From positions 123,081,967 to 123,145,966 of the forward strand of contig OX375881.1 of assembly GCA_947359465.1 (NCBI GenBank): a stretch of 64,000 bases of DNA, in the 5' to 3' direction. Shown here piece after piece: positions 31,690 through 44,229 of this stretch. The notes under the pieces are model-generated. The model was not told the DNA's origin. It did not search any database and saw only the letters and a program-made list of their open reading frames with translations. The DNA is from Metellina segmentata. Taxonomy: Eukaryota; Arthropoda; Arachnida; Araneae; Tetragnathidae. Numbering within the stretch: the first letter of the stretch is position 1; each line of letters starts with the position of its first letter. The translations under genes and the position numbers were made by a program.

Positions 31690-33657
31690 GTTTAAAATCA
31701 AAATGGAAAAATATTCAAGAGAAAACACATAAGAAAATTTTTTCAATTTTATTGAATATAATGATTTAAGTGGTTTTGAACGTTGATGATCATAATTATG
31801 ATGTAACTGTTGCTAGAAATGTATGCATTTGTTGTAAACCAAAGCATTTAAATTCCTATGAATTGAAAAATGTAATTATACTGTATCTCAGGGGTAAACT
31901 ATCGTAACTGGCATTTGCAAAATTTAACAGTGTACAAATTAAAAGTTTTTTATAAAGGGCTAAAAATTTACACAAACGATACTTTTACTCTGAGGTACAT
32001 ATAATTGTGAATACATACCTATGTTTTAGAATCAAAAGAATGTTCATTGTAATTTAGAAAATGTACATTGTCTGTGAGCATATAAGGTGTTCAGAACAGT
32101 TCATTGAGAATCATTCATAAACTTTCCACTGATAAATCATGATGGGACGAGTCGCCATTGCAAGTAAATATTAATACTTCTCACTCATGCGCACTGTGAG
32201 TGAGTGATGTCATAGATCCCGTTGAGAAATCTACGAATAAACTGGTTTAAAATTTTCCAATAGCTTCTACTCGAGTAAAGGTTGGTTATAATTTTTGGAT
32301 ATATTATTAATTATAATAATGGATTTTTGGACGGATTGAGCACAAGACTCACCATTGCAAGTAAATATTGATACTTTTAACGCATGCGCACTAGAGTGAG
32401 CGCAGTGAGAGACGTCATAGATCACGGTGAGAAAACAACGAATCAGCTGGCTTGAAATTTTCTCATAGCTTCTACTCGAGTAAAGTTTGGTTATATACAT
32501 CACGGACGTTCGCCAGTAATTCGTTGTGTTGCTCCAAATTTGACGTAATTACCTACCTACCAAAAGGACATCTTTTTGACACGATGTAAAAAAGGAAATC
32601 CAAATCTCTTACACTTTTCCCGATATTGGTACTCAAGAATGGAAAAGAGTACGTTCAGCACTAATTTATATATTCTTTGGCATCGGATAATACATCACTC
32701 CGAACACAACGAATTTCCGAAGGTGATTAATCAATTTAGAGATCGAAGAACAAGACATTCGAATGGCACCTTCGATAAGAAAGAAAAACCGTTCTAATAC
32801 ATTCTCCCCTTTTTTGTGACGATAGGTGACAATGGCGAATATCTCGAAATCTTGGAGGTCTTTTTAACAGCCTTGCTCGGATAAAACCATCACACTCCAC
32901 GTTGACTGTCGGGAGATAAAAATTCTAGAGCAGTTTCAATGCTCCGTGAATTGATGCGCTCCTTCCTTATATTGACCATCTTTATGACTGTGCTATGAAG
33001 GTGAAGTTATTCGAGGTTTTATCTCGAATGAAAGCTATATGCGAATTCTTTTCCCTGTATGGTCTTTGGTGCTTTACTTTTATCCTGATATTAGACATTT
33101 TTAATTTAACCTGCGACGATTCGATTTTTTCAATCGTCTCACAGAACGGCTCTTTGGCCTGAATCTCCGAGCCCCATTTCCTAATTACCAAACTTGAGCG
33201 ATAGAGCCGTGAGTGGCATTTACGACTGACGCTTTGCTTTCATAGTGTTGGGTGGCATGAGAAGAGATATCACCGGACCGAATATCTGCTTTTCCCAAAG
33301 CATTCACACCTCACGGTCGGCAAGGATACCGAACAAAAGGAGGGACCCTCTAGAAGGTCAGTCGCTGACAGTTCGCAAATGGTGATCGATGCAAGCGATC
33401 ATTTAAAAGGGGATAACATCCACAGTAAATATATCAATACCATACCGCTGGTGTAAACGAAATTTTAGTGGTAACAATAGTTTACTTGCCATAGCGTAAA
33501 GGTTAATAGCCTGTTGTGTTACCCTATTACGACGTTAATTAAAAATTACCATTGCCATACTTTAATACAATTTTCATAATTAATGTAACGTATGGCATTA
33601 TAATACAATAGTACACATGTTTTGCTTAGATTCCTAACTATAAACAGAATAAAAACG
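31690..33657. other. Unassigned stretch with one internal duplication
   Basis: No supported genes. Segments at about 32148-32296 and 32344-32498 are ~75-80% similar direct copies (shared strings include CGCCATTGCAAGTAAATATT-like starts and AGCTTCTACTCGAGTAAAG ends). They may be a duplicated MITE or an old tandem repeat. Confidence 0.6.
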
Positions 33658-34985
33658 TTCTCAGGGACTTTATTGCGTTGTGCTCGGGAACTTTATTATG
33701 ATGTACTTGGGGAGTTGTTGTGGTGTGTCCCGGGACTTTAATTGTGGTGTGATTAGGGATTGCAATCCGATAGGATTTTCAATCAGGTCGGATTGAGCCA
33801 AATCCGGTGGGATCCGACCGGATCCGGCCAGATTGGAATTTTGTTAATACGCATATCTAGCCAGTATGTATTTTTCCAAAATTGGCTGAGTGAAAGTAGG
33901 TAAAAAGGACATTATTCCAAATTGACGAACAAAACGTTTATTTTAGCATTAGAGAATCAAATTTATTAATAATTATCCATAGGTAGGAAATCAGTCACCA
34001 ACAATTTATTATAGTAACTATTAGTACTGCAAGTAGTAAATATTAAACGATTGATTATGATCAGTCTCACTAGTTTCCACCCCAAAAAACATCAGATTAT
34101 TTTATACGTAGTACTTTTCTATTTATCTAAAATTAAGTAGTCTATCTCTAACATCGTTGAGCAAATGACATATAAATTGTACCTAACCTTGCCTCATACT
34201 AACACAAAAATCTAATGTTTTGAAGTATTTGGTAACCATAACAAACAAGGGAACTCTTAATTCTTCTTAATTGCTTAAATCGAAGTTATGTAGTAATGAA
34301 AATCAATTGTGAGTTTGACAGAACTATCTAAGGAAACAAACCGTATTAATTGTGTCATCCCCCAACCTACTTCTCAATGAACTCATAAACTAATTCCGCA
34401 AATATAGCCAGCGGCCGAGAAAAGGACCTCTCAGCTTCAACACTATTTGATTTAACCATCATTAAGTAGTCGTACATGAGAGACAAATATTTTCCTCTGA
34501 CTCCATTTTATATATATGAAGTCATTTCTTTCTTCATTATTTTCTCAAAATCTGTTTATTTTCTGAAGTTTGTCTTTTTGCAATAGTCTTCATTTTCTTG
34601 CAGAATTTGCTTTTCTAATTCATCTTTATTAAAAAATATTATTGATGATTTAATTTATTATTTTTGCTAGAATTCTCCCAACTGATGATGGAAAAATATC
34701 AAATCGATTCATTCACAATCGATTGCTTAGTAAACGATTTTGCGACTTTAAAGTTGGGTTTGTATAATCGATTATTTAAATTAAAAAAAATTCGGGTTTA
34801 TCGGATCCGGACCGGATTTGATAGATGTGGCCGGATTCGGTAGGTAGCTAAATGATGTCGGATCCGCCTAATCGGATTGCAATCCCTAGGTGTGATCGAG
34901 AACTTTTATTGTGATGTGCTCTGGAACTTTAAATGTGGTGTACGAATATATTTTTGGATTATGTTTTATTGTGGTGTGCTTGCTA
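33658..34985. repeat. Minisatellite, 23-24 bp unit, split by an hAT-type element
   Basis: About four units lie at 33658-33753 (CTCGGGAACTTTATTATGAT-like) and two to three more at 34889-34985. Together they read as one array once the 33754-34888 insert is removed. Confidence 0.75.
33754..34888. mobile_element. Non-autonomous hAT-type element
   Basis: Perfect 8-bp target duplication GGTGTGAT at 33746-33753 and 34889-34896. Inverted termini TAGGGATTGCAATCCGAT (left) and TAGGGATTGCAATCCGATTA (right, read inward), with further subterminal CGGATCCGG-like motifs on both sides. At 1135 bp and with no transposase ORF, it is a MITE-like derivative. The 8-bp duplication fits hAT; P elements also make 8 bp, so the superfamily is likely, not proven. 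Confidence 0.85.
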
Positions 34986-35762
34986 GAATTAAACTTCAAA
35001 TGTATTTTAATTGTTAATGATTTTCTTAACAGAAATCAGTTTATTAATAAATATTAGATGAATGATTCAAAAATAACGTCTATTAATGATTTTTTATACA
35101 TTTGGGGATATAATATTAACAGCTCAACATGACCACATTTTATCCAACTTTTAGAAAATTTCCATTTTTAATCTTTTACTTTAGATTCAAATCAAAAAGT
35201 ATGCATGAATACAAGCTTACATATGCAAAAAAACATGGGAATATCAATTTTTTTGGAATTATGGGTCTGATTGCGACTCGTTCCAGTAAAAACTACTCAG
35301 TGAGGAATTTTTAATCCTTTTTTATTTTTATTTTAATTAATACTTTTTTTATGGAAATCTTAAAGTATACAAGAATTCAAAGTTGCCAATGCAAAAAGTC
35401 TACCAAATTCTTAAAATATCCATTTTAAGAATTTGGGGCTGATTGTAAGTGTCATGCATTTGGCAACACCACCAGAAACGGCTTGAACTTGATATCTAAA
35501 GTTAAGTTTTGGTATGACACTAAGCTTTGTTTCAGAATTATTTGAAATTATTAGGCGTCTTTCTACTGGACTTAAAGACGTAACTTGTGGGAAATTTAAA
35601 TTTACGACCTCTAGATATTATTTCCTATTACAACTGTATCATGGAATTTCACTGAACTATGATCACTTTTATGTTCCCCTCTGGGACACTAGTACTATTT
35701 GTGACAGTGTTGTTTAGTATGAAAATATGTTTTACTATGTTAACGACAAGGTAATTAGTTAA
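34986..35762. other. Unassigned AT-rich stretch
   Basis: No supported gene or element. Short ORFs without motifs. Confidence 0.4.
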
Positions 35763-36058
35763 TTAATGTCGCACTGGAGCAACACAACGGGTTATTGGCG
35801 ACGGTCCGGAATCAAATACAAAGAAGTTTCAAGGGCTTTCATTTTGAACCACGATACGATGGCTAGGTCACACCTGAACTGGCACCCCACTTTCCAAACT
35901 TCCACACAAAGCCAACGTCAGGAGACTTGCCACGACAGATTTAACTTGCATCAGCCCCCTTTAAAGGCTGGTTTTCGATCGGATTCGAACTTGCAACCCT
36001 ACGGTTGTTTATCGTTACTTTGTAAACCCAGCTGCCGCGACCCTTGTCGAACAACTAA
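35763..36058 (-). repeat. tRNA-derived SINE, family 1 (best full-length copy)
   Basis: Minus strand: the head has A-box-like GTCGCGGCAGCTGGGTTTAC and a good B box (CAAGTTCGAATCC). The body has AATCTGTCGTGG, GTGTGGAAGTTTGGAAAGTG and CCAGTTCAGGTGTGACC. The 3' end has GTTGTGTTGCTCCAGTGCGA. About 296 bp, the clearest reference for the family in this window. Confidence 0.85.
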
Positions 36059-36169
36059 TGTGAAGTTAATTGTCTTTTAGATGTCTTTAGTGGTGTTTCT
36101 CTATTCAGTTTCTTACTAGCCCTCTGAGTTCTGAAAAGCCTCAACCGCCTTCAACAGCTGAGTCCTGGC

Positions 36170-36455
36170 GGGGCGGATTTGGGCACTTGTTGCTCCATTG
36201 TAGGAGTGAAGCTATTTGCGCGAGGGGTCACTTGCTGGTTCCTTGGTTGTTTTGGGGGGTTTGATGGCGCAAGTACCATTCCGCGCCACACACGACATAC
36301 AATATCAAATAATATACACACAATGCAAGGTTTACTGATACAGAAAAGAGAAATGCACGCAGGGATTAATGTACCTAATAAGCATCAAACCTGCGCCACC
36401 CCCAACTCGAAGGTTGCAGCGCAGTGAGCATACCAACTGAGCCACGAAACCCCAG
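36170..36455 (-). repeat. tRNA-derived SINE, second family
   Basis: The minus-strand head reads TTTCGTGGCTCAGTTGGTAT (good A box) and GCAGGTTTGATGC (weak B box). The ~200-bp body differs from family 1. Single copy in this window, so its limits are uncertain. Confidence 0.55.
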
Positions 36456-37364
36456 TTCATAGGTGGCGGGGTAAGAGGTCAAATGTCAGCATTTCACAGT
36501 GGTATTCTGCTGTTGCTCGGATATAGCTTTAACTGAATAAATTAGGGGCGATAACAAAAATTAGCTCTAAAATAATATAAACTTATTAATTCTTTGTGGG
36601 CATTTCTAGGAATGTTTTCTATTAAACTCGGAAACTAAGAATAGTTTCCTCTTGTACAGAAATAAATAAATATACATACGTTTTTCTAAAAGCAATTACC
36701 GGTGCAATAATAAAATCAAATTAGTTATTCTACAACAGCAGTCAAGAAAACTAATCGTCTAATGGCTGGCAAAAAGATCAAAGATAAAAATCATCGTTCA
36801 GGAGAAATATAAATTGAGAATATCACCCTAGCAAATTGGTTTAAATATTTCCATAAAGACCCAAACATAATGTATTGAAGCAAGATAACACTATCTGGGA
36901 TACTGAGAGCTCAGTCAACTGGCCAGATGTGTGGAATTAGCTTGCAATTAAGGAACGTTTGAACGTCAGCTGCGATAAAGCTAGAGAGAAGGCCATACTG
37001 TGGAAAGCCATTAGAGTTTGGTAATAGAGAGCTTTATGTAATCCCTCTACCAATGAAGTCACTGTTTAGTATGTAAATTTGCAGTTAAAAGGATTATTTG
37101 CTTTACGAGGCTGTAAATTTAAACTTTGCGTGAATAATAAATAGCTGCTCTCCTCGACGTTGTAAATGTTAAGTATTCGGATAAAATAATATTTGAAAAA
37201 TCGATTACCCCTTACTTGTAATTTCGAATTTGTACACTATAATTTTACTGCAGTAATTTCCGTTCAGACTTAACGATGTAATATTTCATAATTGGTATAG
37301 ATACGTTGCTGTACACACACACATAAGCTGTCATCTTTCTCGTTCTGTGTGTGACACAAACGAG

Positions 37365-37500
37365 TCGGGCCGCGGTAGCCCGGTTGGAAGAGTAACGGTT
37401 TAGCAAACGGGAATTTGTGAGTTCGAATCCAACCAAAGACCGTCGTGTACAAAGGGGATGACGCACGTTAAACATGTCAGAGCATTAAACGTCCTCACGT
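37365..37500 (+). repeat. SINE family 1, head fragment
   Basis: GCGGTAGCCCGGTTGGAAGA (A box) and GTGAGTTCGAATCC (B box), followed by the start of the body (GACGCACGTTAAA). Truncated after about 135 bp. Confidence 0.75.
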
Positions 37501-39925
37501 TGCACAGTGTGTCATTTTTGATTCTAGCTGTACAACATTCGATTGTCTTTGTTTCGCAGATTGTCAAAAAGACATCACATCAGATCTTAAAAGTAGTATG
37601 TCCCCATAGCAAGACCACGGTTTTATTTTTCTAGATAATTCCTCCTAACGTGATGTACAGGGGTCCAAAGTTAAACTTTCTGCGTTGGCTGCAAAACCAA
37701 TCTAACGAATGCGCATTAGTATTATGAAAAAAATTGAAAAGTATAGGTCCTTTTTTTAGCTCTACTGAGTAGATACTATCATTGACTTCTGTTCATAGAG
37801 GTATGTTTAAGTGCTTTAAGTTTCTTGGGTACTAGTTCGTTAATTTGCAAGATCCTTTTGCAATTATAGTTAATTAGCGTCTTACGCAACTACTGATTTC
37901 AAATTTCAACTAGATTTTTAACGCATTATATCATCGTATATCACCAAACATTACATATGCATTATAGCCTGACTCATTTGACGTGCGCAGAACAAAAAAG
38001 GTATTGTGGAAGTGTGCGGAACTGATAGATAGTGCTTAAATTTCAGAAGGACTAGGGAAATTTTTCGTTAGTCCATTTTTGACATTTGGGTGGATTTTAA
38101 ATACTGTTTAAAAAGCGGAGAAAGGAGTTTTCGTTGAGCTTTTAAAGTCAATTCACCGCAAACAAAGCAGAAGCTATCGGGATGATTTTTACACTCTCGT
38201 GGCATAATTAAACAGTAAATCAATGCTCGGAATTAATCACATCTTACACTCACGTACTGTTATTCACTGAAAATGCTGGAGCAAAAAAATTTTGACCGTT
38301 ATACACAATCTAAACAATTTGGAAACTCAGAATCCCCGCCTAGAATTCCGAAAATTTGACAACGATCGCGAGAGAGAAAGGTGTAACGACGGAACATAAA
38401 GATTACAGTTCACGACTATAGTGATAAAAGCAATACAAGCTTAAATTTGTCAAAGCATGAAAATTCCTGCACAAACCACTAAGCGCGAATTACTGAGAGC
38501 GTACGGTGAATCTTAAAAAAACCTTCTTGCGAGGGTTCGGGACCTCTCCCCACTCACCCGCTTTTAGTCAAAAGTTTTGCGATATATTTTTATTAGTTGG
38601 GAGTGTTTGGGGGAGGAAAAAGGGGGACTGGAAGCTGGAATATGTAAAAAACAAAAAAATGAAAAAATTTAAAAAAGAACCCAGAAAAATAATAATTTTT
38701 AATGATTTTTTTTACAATTTTAGATTTTTTTTTACAATTTGAGGGGACAAATCTCCCCCAAATCTCACTCCTTGCTACAAATGTCCATGTTTTAGAGCTT
38801 TTCACCTCTCTAGCCCCCTCAGAAGAAATTCAATGGTTAAAATAATCCTTTTCCCCACTTCAAATCAATTTATGTCCATAAAATTATATCGAAAAGTGAT
38901 AAATATAGGAGGGGGGGGGGTGTTGGTGCGTCCCTAGAAAACGGCTGGTGATGGGTGAAAACGGGGGTCTTACTCGAATTCAGGTCATTTTATATAAGAA
39001 TCAGCAGGAATGGTGTCAGGACTCGAAAAAAAATATTTTTTTTTGCAGAGCAGTGTAATTAGTACATTTAACTTCAAGGGAAGTTAATGATGTGCAAGGT
39101 ACTTTAAAGTTGATTTTGTTGTTTTTACAGATGTGATCAAACATTAAACAGGGAATACTAACGATAGAAACACCGCTTGTAGATTTTGTTAGAAATGCCG
39201 ATAAGTCTGCTTAAATAGCCATCATTATTGTTATCAAGCTCTACCAAGTCATATTACAATGTTTAAATTCCGATTTCTAGATAAACTGATAAGTTTTCTG
39301 AGCACAAAGCATGTGCAAGATGTATGTACCTCAAAAAGTATTCTTGGTTCACCATTTCCCGTAAACTATTCGTAAAATAATGGTCCGTGGAAATATTATT
39401 TCACTTATTGTATTCTTCCAATTGCTAATTGGTCCGCTTCTTAAAAGGGCAAGAGAAGGAATAAACACAATAGGCGATAAGATTAATATTTTCTTTAAAA
39501 TTTCCAGAACTGATACGAATAGATTAGTCATTACCTCAGATCCACTAATTGTAAGTTTGCGTGCAAGGTCTAAAATTAAACGCCGATAATTTTTTCCAAA
39601 AAGGTTGAATTTTTTTAAGAACTTTCCCAGCTGAGATTCCAAGAAATTTTGAACTATTCTTTATTTTTAAATGCAACTGTTATGGGTATATCTGACCATT
39701 GTTCTGGTGTATATAATTATAAAATTGCAAAATATTCGGTTAACAATTGTTCGATGTATATTTAATATATGGAGCAAAGTTAACATATTTCTTTAAATTT
39801 AGCATATTTCTGCATCCAAATAGTAACTAAAAAAGTTAAATATACACCAAATCAGTATTTTATCGCTCACAGCCTTATAATCACCTAAAACCAGTGTAAT
39901 TTTGATGCGATAATTTCGTCCACCT
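37501..39925. other. Unassigned AT-rich stretch
   Basis: No supported coding region. Minus 39349-39642 is open for 97 codons (hydrophobic, Ile/Leu-rich) with no motif I recognise and is probably chance. A G run lies near 38910. Confidence 0.4.
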
Positions 39926-39929
39926 AGAT

Positions 39930-40125
39930 TGCGAAAATGACATACTGTACGTTGGTGTGGTATAGAAGTTTGGAGAGTAGCCAGCTCAGGTGTAACCTCG
40001 TCATCTTCCCGTGGTTCAAAATGACGTGGTGTCGTCCCCGGGTCTTTCCCGTGGGGGATTGATGCCGGACTCTCACCACTAGTATGTTGTGTTTCTCCAG
40101 TGCAACGTTAAATAAAAATACCATA
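39930..40125 (+). repeat. SINE family 1, body and tail
   Basis: TGGTGTGGTATAGAAGTTTG, CCAGCTCAGGTGTAACCTCG and the 3' end TCCAGTGCAACGTTAAATAA. The tRNA head is missing. Confidence 0.75.
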
Positions 40126-40139
40126 CCGACAGAAACGAG

Positions 40140-40270
40140 TCATTGCTTTTATGTTTGGCAAAAACTCGTCATCTAAGCTTGGTTCAAAATTACGTGTTGC
40201 TCTCCTCGGATTTTTTAATTTGTGATTAATAGCGGACCGTCTGTAAAAGCCCGTTATAATGCTATAGTAC
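40140..40270 (+). repeat. SINE family 1, diverged fragment
   Basis: CTCGTCATCTAAGCTTGGTT, then CGGACCGTCTGTAAAAGCCC, parallels the preceding copy at lower identity. It lies directly downstream in the same orientation. Confidence 0.55.
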
Positions 40271-40959
40271 GACGTAAAATCAAAATACCAATACCATTAA
40301 TTAATAAATTTATTTTGCTGTTGAGATTTTAGATATGTTGTAATTGTTGTGAACTATCAGCGAAGTAGCGACATTTGGTGGTATAGCGAATTTCTTAGGT
40401 CGCCAAGAGAGGGGGTGTCCGATGATTTCTCAATATCGAATTTAGTACTTCCTTGTTCCCGCTCATGGTATTGTCCATAGTCAACTTTGTTGTATCTCGT
40501 TTATTGTATGGTCCATAACAAACTTTAGTTTATTAATTATCCCAGATCTTGGTAGCTAATGGTACCAGCTAAATGCATTTTTGTTATGTTTCTTAAATAA
40601 ATAGAAAAATCAATTTATCTTGTTCACCATTTCTGTAACATCCTTCTATTTCCCAGTTGGAAACACACGCTGATGGATATGCATAACACATTATAGGTTA
40701 ACGTTTGCTTTGTTTGCAACAAAAATTATTCCGAATGTCCACTTTCTTGTATTTACCAATGCTTTATGTCTAGTGAAGGACATTATGTATCATATTTTGC
40801 CTGACCTCTATCTTGTCAATCATCAACAGTTTGCAGTTACGCTTTTGTTTAACCCTCCAAGTGGTTTGGCACCATCATGCATCAAGACCTGACCATTTTT
40901 GCTAACAACAAGATACATCGCCATAAAAATACCGATTGAATTCCAAATGCGTGGCTAGT

Positions 40960-41480
40960 GTCGTTTTTGATGATGACGAGATCAAGATCAGGATTTTTTA
41001 TAATAACACGATATCTTGTCCATCCAGATCGGGTCAGTTTTGCTAATGGACCCCAAGAAGGTTAAGGTCTTTTTTTCCCTTAATTGTCTTTTGTGAATGC
41101 AGGAAACGCTTGACCTCCTTTTAATGGACGAGATATCTAGTCACTAAGATAAAAATCACCGATAACGAGATCATGACCTCGTAATTGTACAAAAATAGAC
41201 AGCATCTTGAGGAGGAAGTTTCTCATCATTAGCAAAAATGGCCAGGGTTTGATGAATGAGATACCTTGTCGAAATCATTTGGAAGGTTAAACCTCCTCCT
41301 AGTGATTGTCGGGATGAGGTATTTGATCATTAGCAAAACTGACCAGATCTTCTACATGGACAAGATATATCTCCCTTGGTAAATAACAGAACTTTAGATC
41401 GCCATATTAACAAAAATTAGACTCTATCCTAATGATTACAAAATATGCATTTACAAAATTAGCCAGATCTTTATGATGGA
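40960..41480. repeat. Diverged minisatellite with palindromic GACGAGATATCTCGTC core
   Basis: Repeated strings such as GACGAGATATCTAGTCA and ACACGATATCTTGTCCATC alternate with CCAGATC-GGTCAGTTTTGCTAA-like spacers, at a period of about 50-90 bp. Related arrays lie at 62228-62392 and 63415-63600. Confidence 0.65.
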
Positions 41481-41689
41481 TGATGTGAGGTTCTCTTACG
41501 AACACATGGAGGAATGGTTGGCTCGGAGAGAACGATGGATCTCCTAGGGATACTAGCGGGGATGGCTTTGAAAGGTCACCGGGGCCAGAAGGAAGAAAAT
41601 AGGAAAAAGGGAAACTCAACCATCGGAGACCAAGGAGGACCTCTGATGCTATCTTGATTGGTTATGTAATATAGTACACTACAATACAA

Positions 41690-42180
41690 TAGTGGACCGG
41701 ACAGCAAGATGTGATGGTATAAGGGAAATAATAAATGCTTCAATAGGGGGATGGTCCCCTGCGTGCAGTAATTATACTAGCAACCCTTCTGGGCATACTT
41801 TCATCAAGGTTTTGATACACAGCTATGGATATTATCTGCTGACAGAATGTTGCCAGCTCGGCTGTAGATTTAGGACGTGGTTCCCTGGTCCATAAGCGTC
41901 CCTTTTACGCGTCTCACAAATACTCTATGAGGCTTAGGTCGGGACTCTGAGCAGGCCAGGGAAGACGTTTTACATCCATATCTCGATACCACTGCTTGAC
42001 AGAGGCTGTAACATGACATAGAGCTTTGTCGTTCTGGTAGTAACATTCGTACATTCCATTAAATTTCCAGAGCGTAAGAAGAACCTGATGATCCAAAATA
42101 TTCATGTAGGCGTCGTCGTTCAAGTCACCAGGAACAACTTGCAACGATCCCAGGCCATACTACGAAAAATACCCCCAAAC
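41690..42180 (-). pseudogene. Tc1-like transposase relic, C-terminal half
   Basis: Minus strand: a YGLGSLQVVPGDLND-like start, MNILDHQVLLTLWKF, then YECYYQNDKALCHVTASVKQ (second catalytic Asp region) and PWPAQSPDLSLIEYL (third catalytic residue region). The downstream piece (to about 41700) retains non-coding or shifted sequence. Termini not found. Related to, but not the same copy as, the Tc1 relic at 28.2 kb. Confidence 0.8.
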
Positions 42181-42895
42181 CAGCACCAAATGAAATTGCA
42201 AATCCGCTAGCGTCCCTTATTGTAGGGTAGTGTATATAGATAAGGAAGAAATGTTTAATAAATACACCTATGAAGAAGCCCTGTAGATGACACGAACCAC
42301 ACGCACGCCATATGCAAAAAGAGGCGGATACCTCGTCTAAACAACTTGGAGGGTTATTGAGATGTTGGAAGGACGAAATTAAATCACAAGGGAAGTACAT
42401 CTACGAGCAGAGTTCACCTATATTTTCTAACGGTTAACCCGTTGTAGGCAGGGGCTTTAAAATAAAAGCAGTCACAGTGACTTATCATTCAAAATCGTTA
42501 TTAAGATGCATTAAGTAGAGATCAGAGGCTGCTTATGAGAGACAATACAAACAAAATATGTGAAACAGATTTACAATCAACTCGTATTTGTAGAATTAGT
42601 ACGATATTAAGCATTAATTTACTTTTACCAAATTTTTTTTTGAACACAGAATGAGATAGTAAAACTTTTTAAACAGGTATATACCCTTAGCTTCAGCGAT
42701 TAACAAAGTAACGTAATTGTCAACTTAAATACATAATTACTAAGGTAACTAATTAAAATGGATCTTTCATTTTTGGAAAGAAAGTTACTGAACCCATAAT
42801 GAAATAGAAAGTCTTGTACAAGTTTCTGCTCAATAACACCAGACTTGTTGACAAAATAAATTAATTTAAGCTGCCGAGTAGACTCAAAAGTAGAG
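42181..42895. other. Unassigned AT-rich stretch
   Basis: No supported gene or repeat boundary. Confidence 0.4.
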
Positions 42896-43150
42896 TATGA
42901 AGAAACTGGATAGCATACCATAGAAACTAAATAGCATACCAATAGAAACTAGATAGCATAACATAGAAAAACTAGATGACATACCATAGCAATTGGTTAG
43001 CATACCATAGAAATTGGAAAGCACACTATAGAAATTGGAAAATATGCCATAGAAATTGGAAAGCATACCATAGAAACTCTTGATAGCCTACCATAGAAAC
43101 ACTAGATGGCATACCATAGAAACATTAGATGACATACCATAGAAACTAAA
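42896..43150. repeat. ~21-bp minisatellite, left part
   Basis: About eleven variants of ACCATAGAAACTAGATAGCAT. The array stops at the left LTR of Gypsy copy C and resumes at 48198. Confidence 0.9.
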
Positions 43151-43154
43151 GCAT

Positions 43155-43394
43155 TATCGGTGACGCGCCGCGTCACATTATTACTAAACAGACGATAGCT
43201 AGACTCCATGGAAGCAAGAGCTTCGCGTTACAACTAATTGAGCTATGACGAGCTCTATTGAATGTGATTGAATCAGCTCTATCGACGTCGATGTTTCTTC
43301 CTCATTGTTTTAGCTGTTATTGTTTTGTCTAATGTCTCTTTTAAATAATAAAGTGTCCATGTCTTAATTGCAGTTCTCTATTTGATCCCATAAT
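43155..43394 (+). repeat. 5' LTR of Gypsy copy C
   Basis: Starts TATCG and includes a perfect odd-length palindrome GTGACGCGCCGCGTCAC (allowing its central base) near the 5' edge. It contains AATAAAG (about 43347) and ends GATCCCATAAT. Both borders are inferred from where the minisatellite stops and where similarity to the right LTR ends. Confidence 0.65.
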
Positions 43395-44229
43395 TGAGGG
43401 CTCTGGCCTTTTTTCCTGGTCACCCTAGTAAACTTTAACATACCCTAGCATAAAAAACCGATCTTCTCAAGAGCGTGATTCATGTTTAGTGATTTGTTTT
43501 CCAACAACTGTGCCCTTTTGGATTACTCTGAATTTCCTGTTGCAAATGGTAAGTTAGCAATTATGACTTCCTTTACTTTGGATAACATCCCTATTCTTTC
43601 AAACTTCTTAAAAAAGGGAACTATTCGGAACATTAAATTGTTATTTCAATAGTATACACTAACGAAGCTTACGACCACACCAGTCGAAGAACACTTCGTG
43701 TTTTAGCAGGTTTTAATTTACAAAACACTAAGGAAACCCTGCTGTAGTATCTATATCCACACAATTCTAGAGTTCGGGCTTGACCCAAGCCCGGCAGCAG
43801 ATTCTTTATATTTACTATCAATATTATTTACAAATGATACATGAAATTAAGTTGGGGTACTCACCCCTCTTTAGTTGGATCCACTGGTATCCGAATCTGG
43901 TTTCATTCCAATAAAAAAGATGTACACTTCTTGTACAACAATAACTTTATTAAAATTAAAACGTAACTGAACATATAACTATACATTTGTGGACTCGCCA
44001 CTACTGTGAGGCCTTAGCCGTAAAATTACTTCCGTCCTCCTATAGTACAGGGACGGTCTCTGCGAAAACCTTTCTTCCCAAGACGCAACTCCTTGCAGCT
44101 GGTAACTTTCTCAAGTGCATGCGTCAGCTAGCAACGGAATTGCGGAGCAATAGCTCAACGGCTGCATCACCTAGCAACGTATGTACTTACAATTCTCAAC
44201 ACCTGCTAAAGAGTTATCTTTAACGAATT
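43395..44229. other. Leader region of Gypsy copy C, origin unclear
   Basis: About 830 bp between the left LTR and the first gag-like codons, long for a leader. The 43760-44190 part is less AT-rich and could be another insertion, but no matching termini were found. Confidence 0.35.

Noticed and set aside
37365..37440. Functional tRNA gene
   Set aside because: A and B boxes are present, but a closed acceptor stem is not evident and the head continues into the SINE body shared by other copies.
39349..39642. 97-codon minus-strand gene
   Set aside because: Compositionally biased, no motif, overlaps an equally long open frame on the other strand.
42896..43150. CRISPR array
   Set aside because: Repeat units are adjacent without unique spacers and the genome is eukaryotic; this is a minisatellite.
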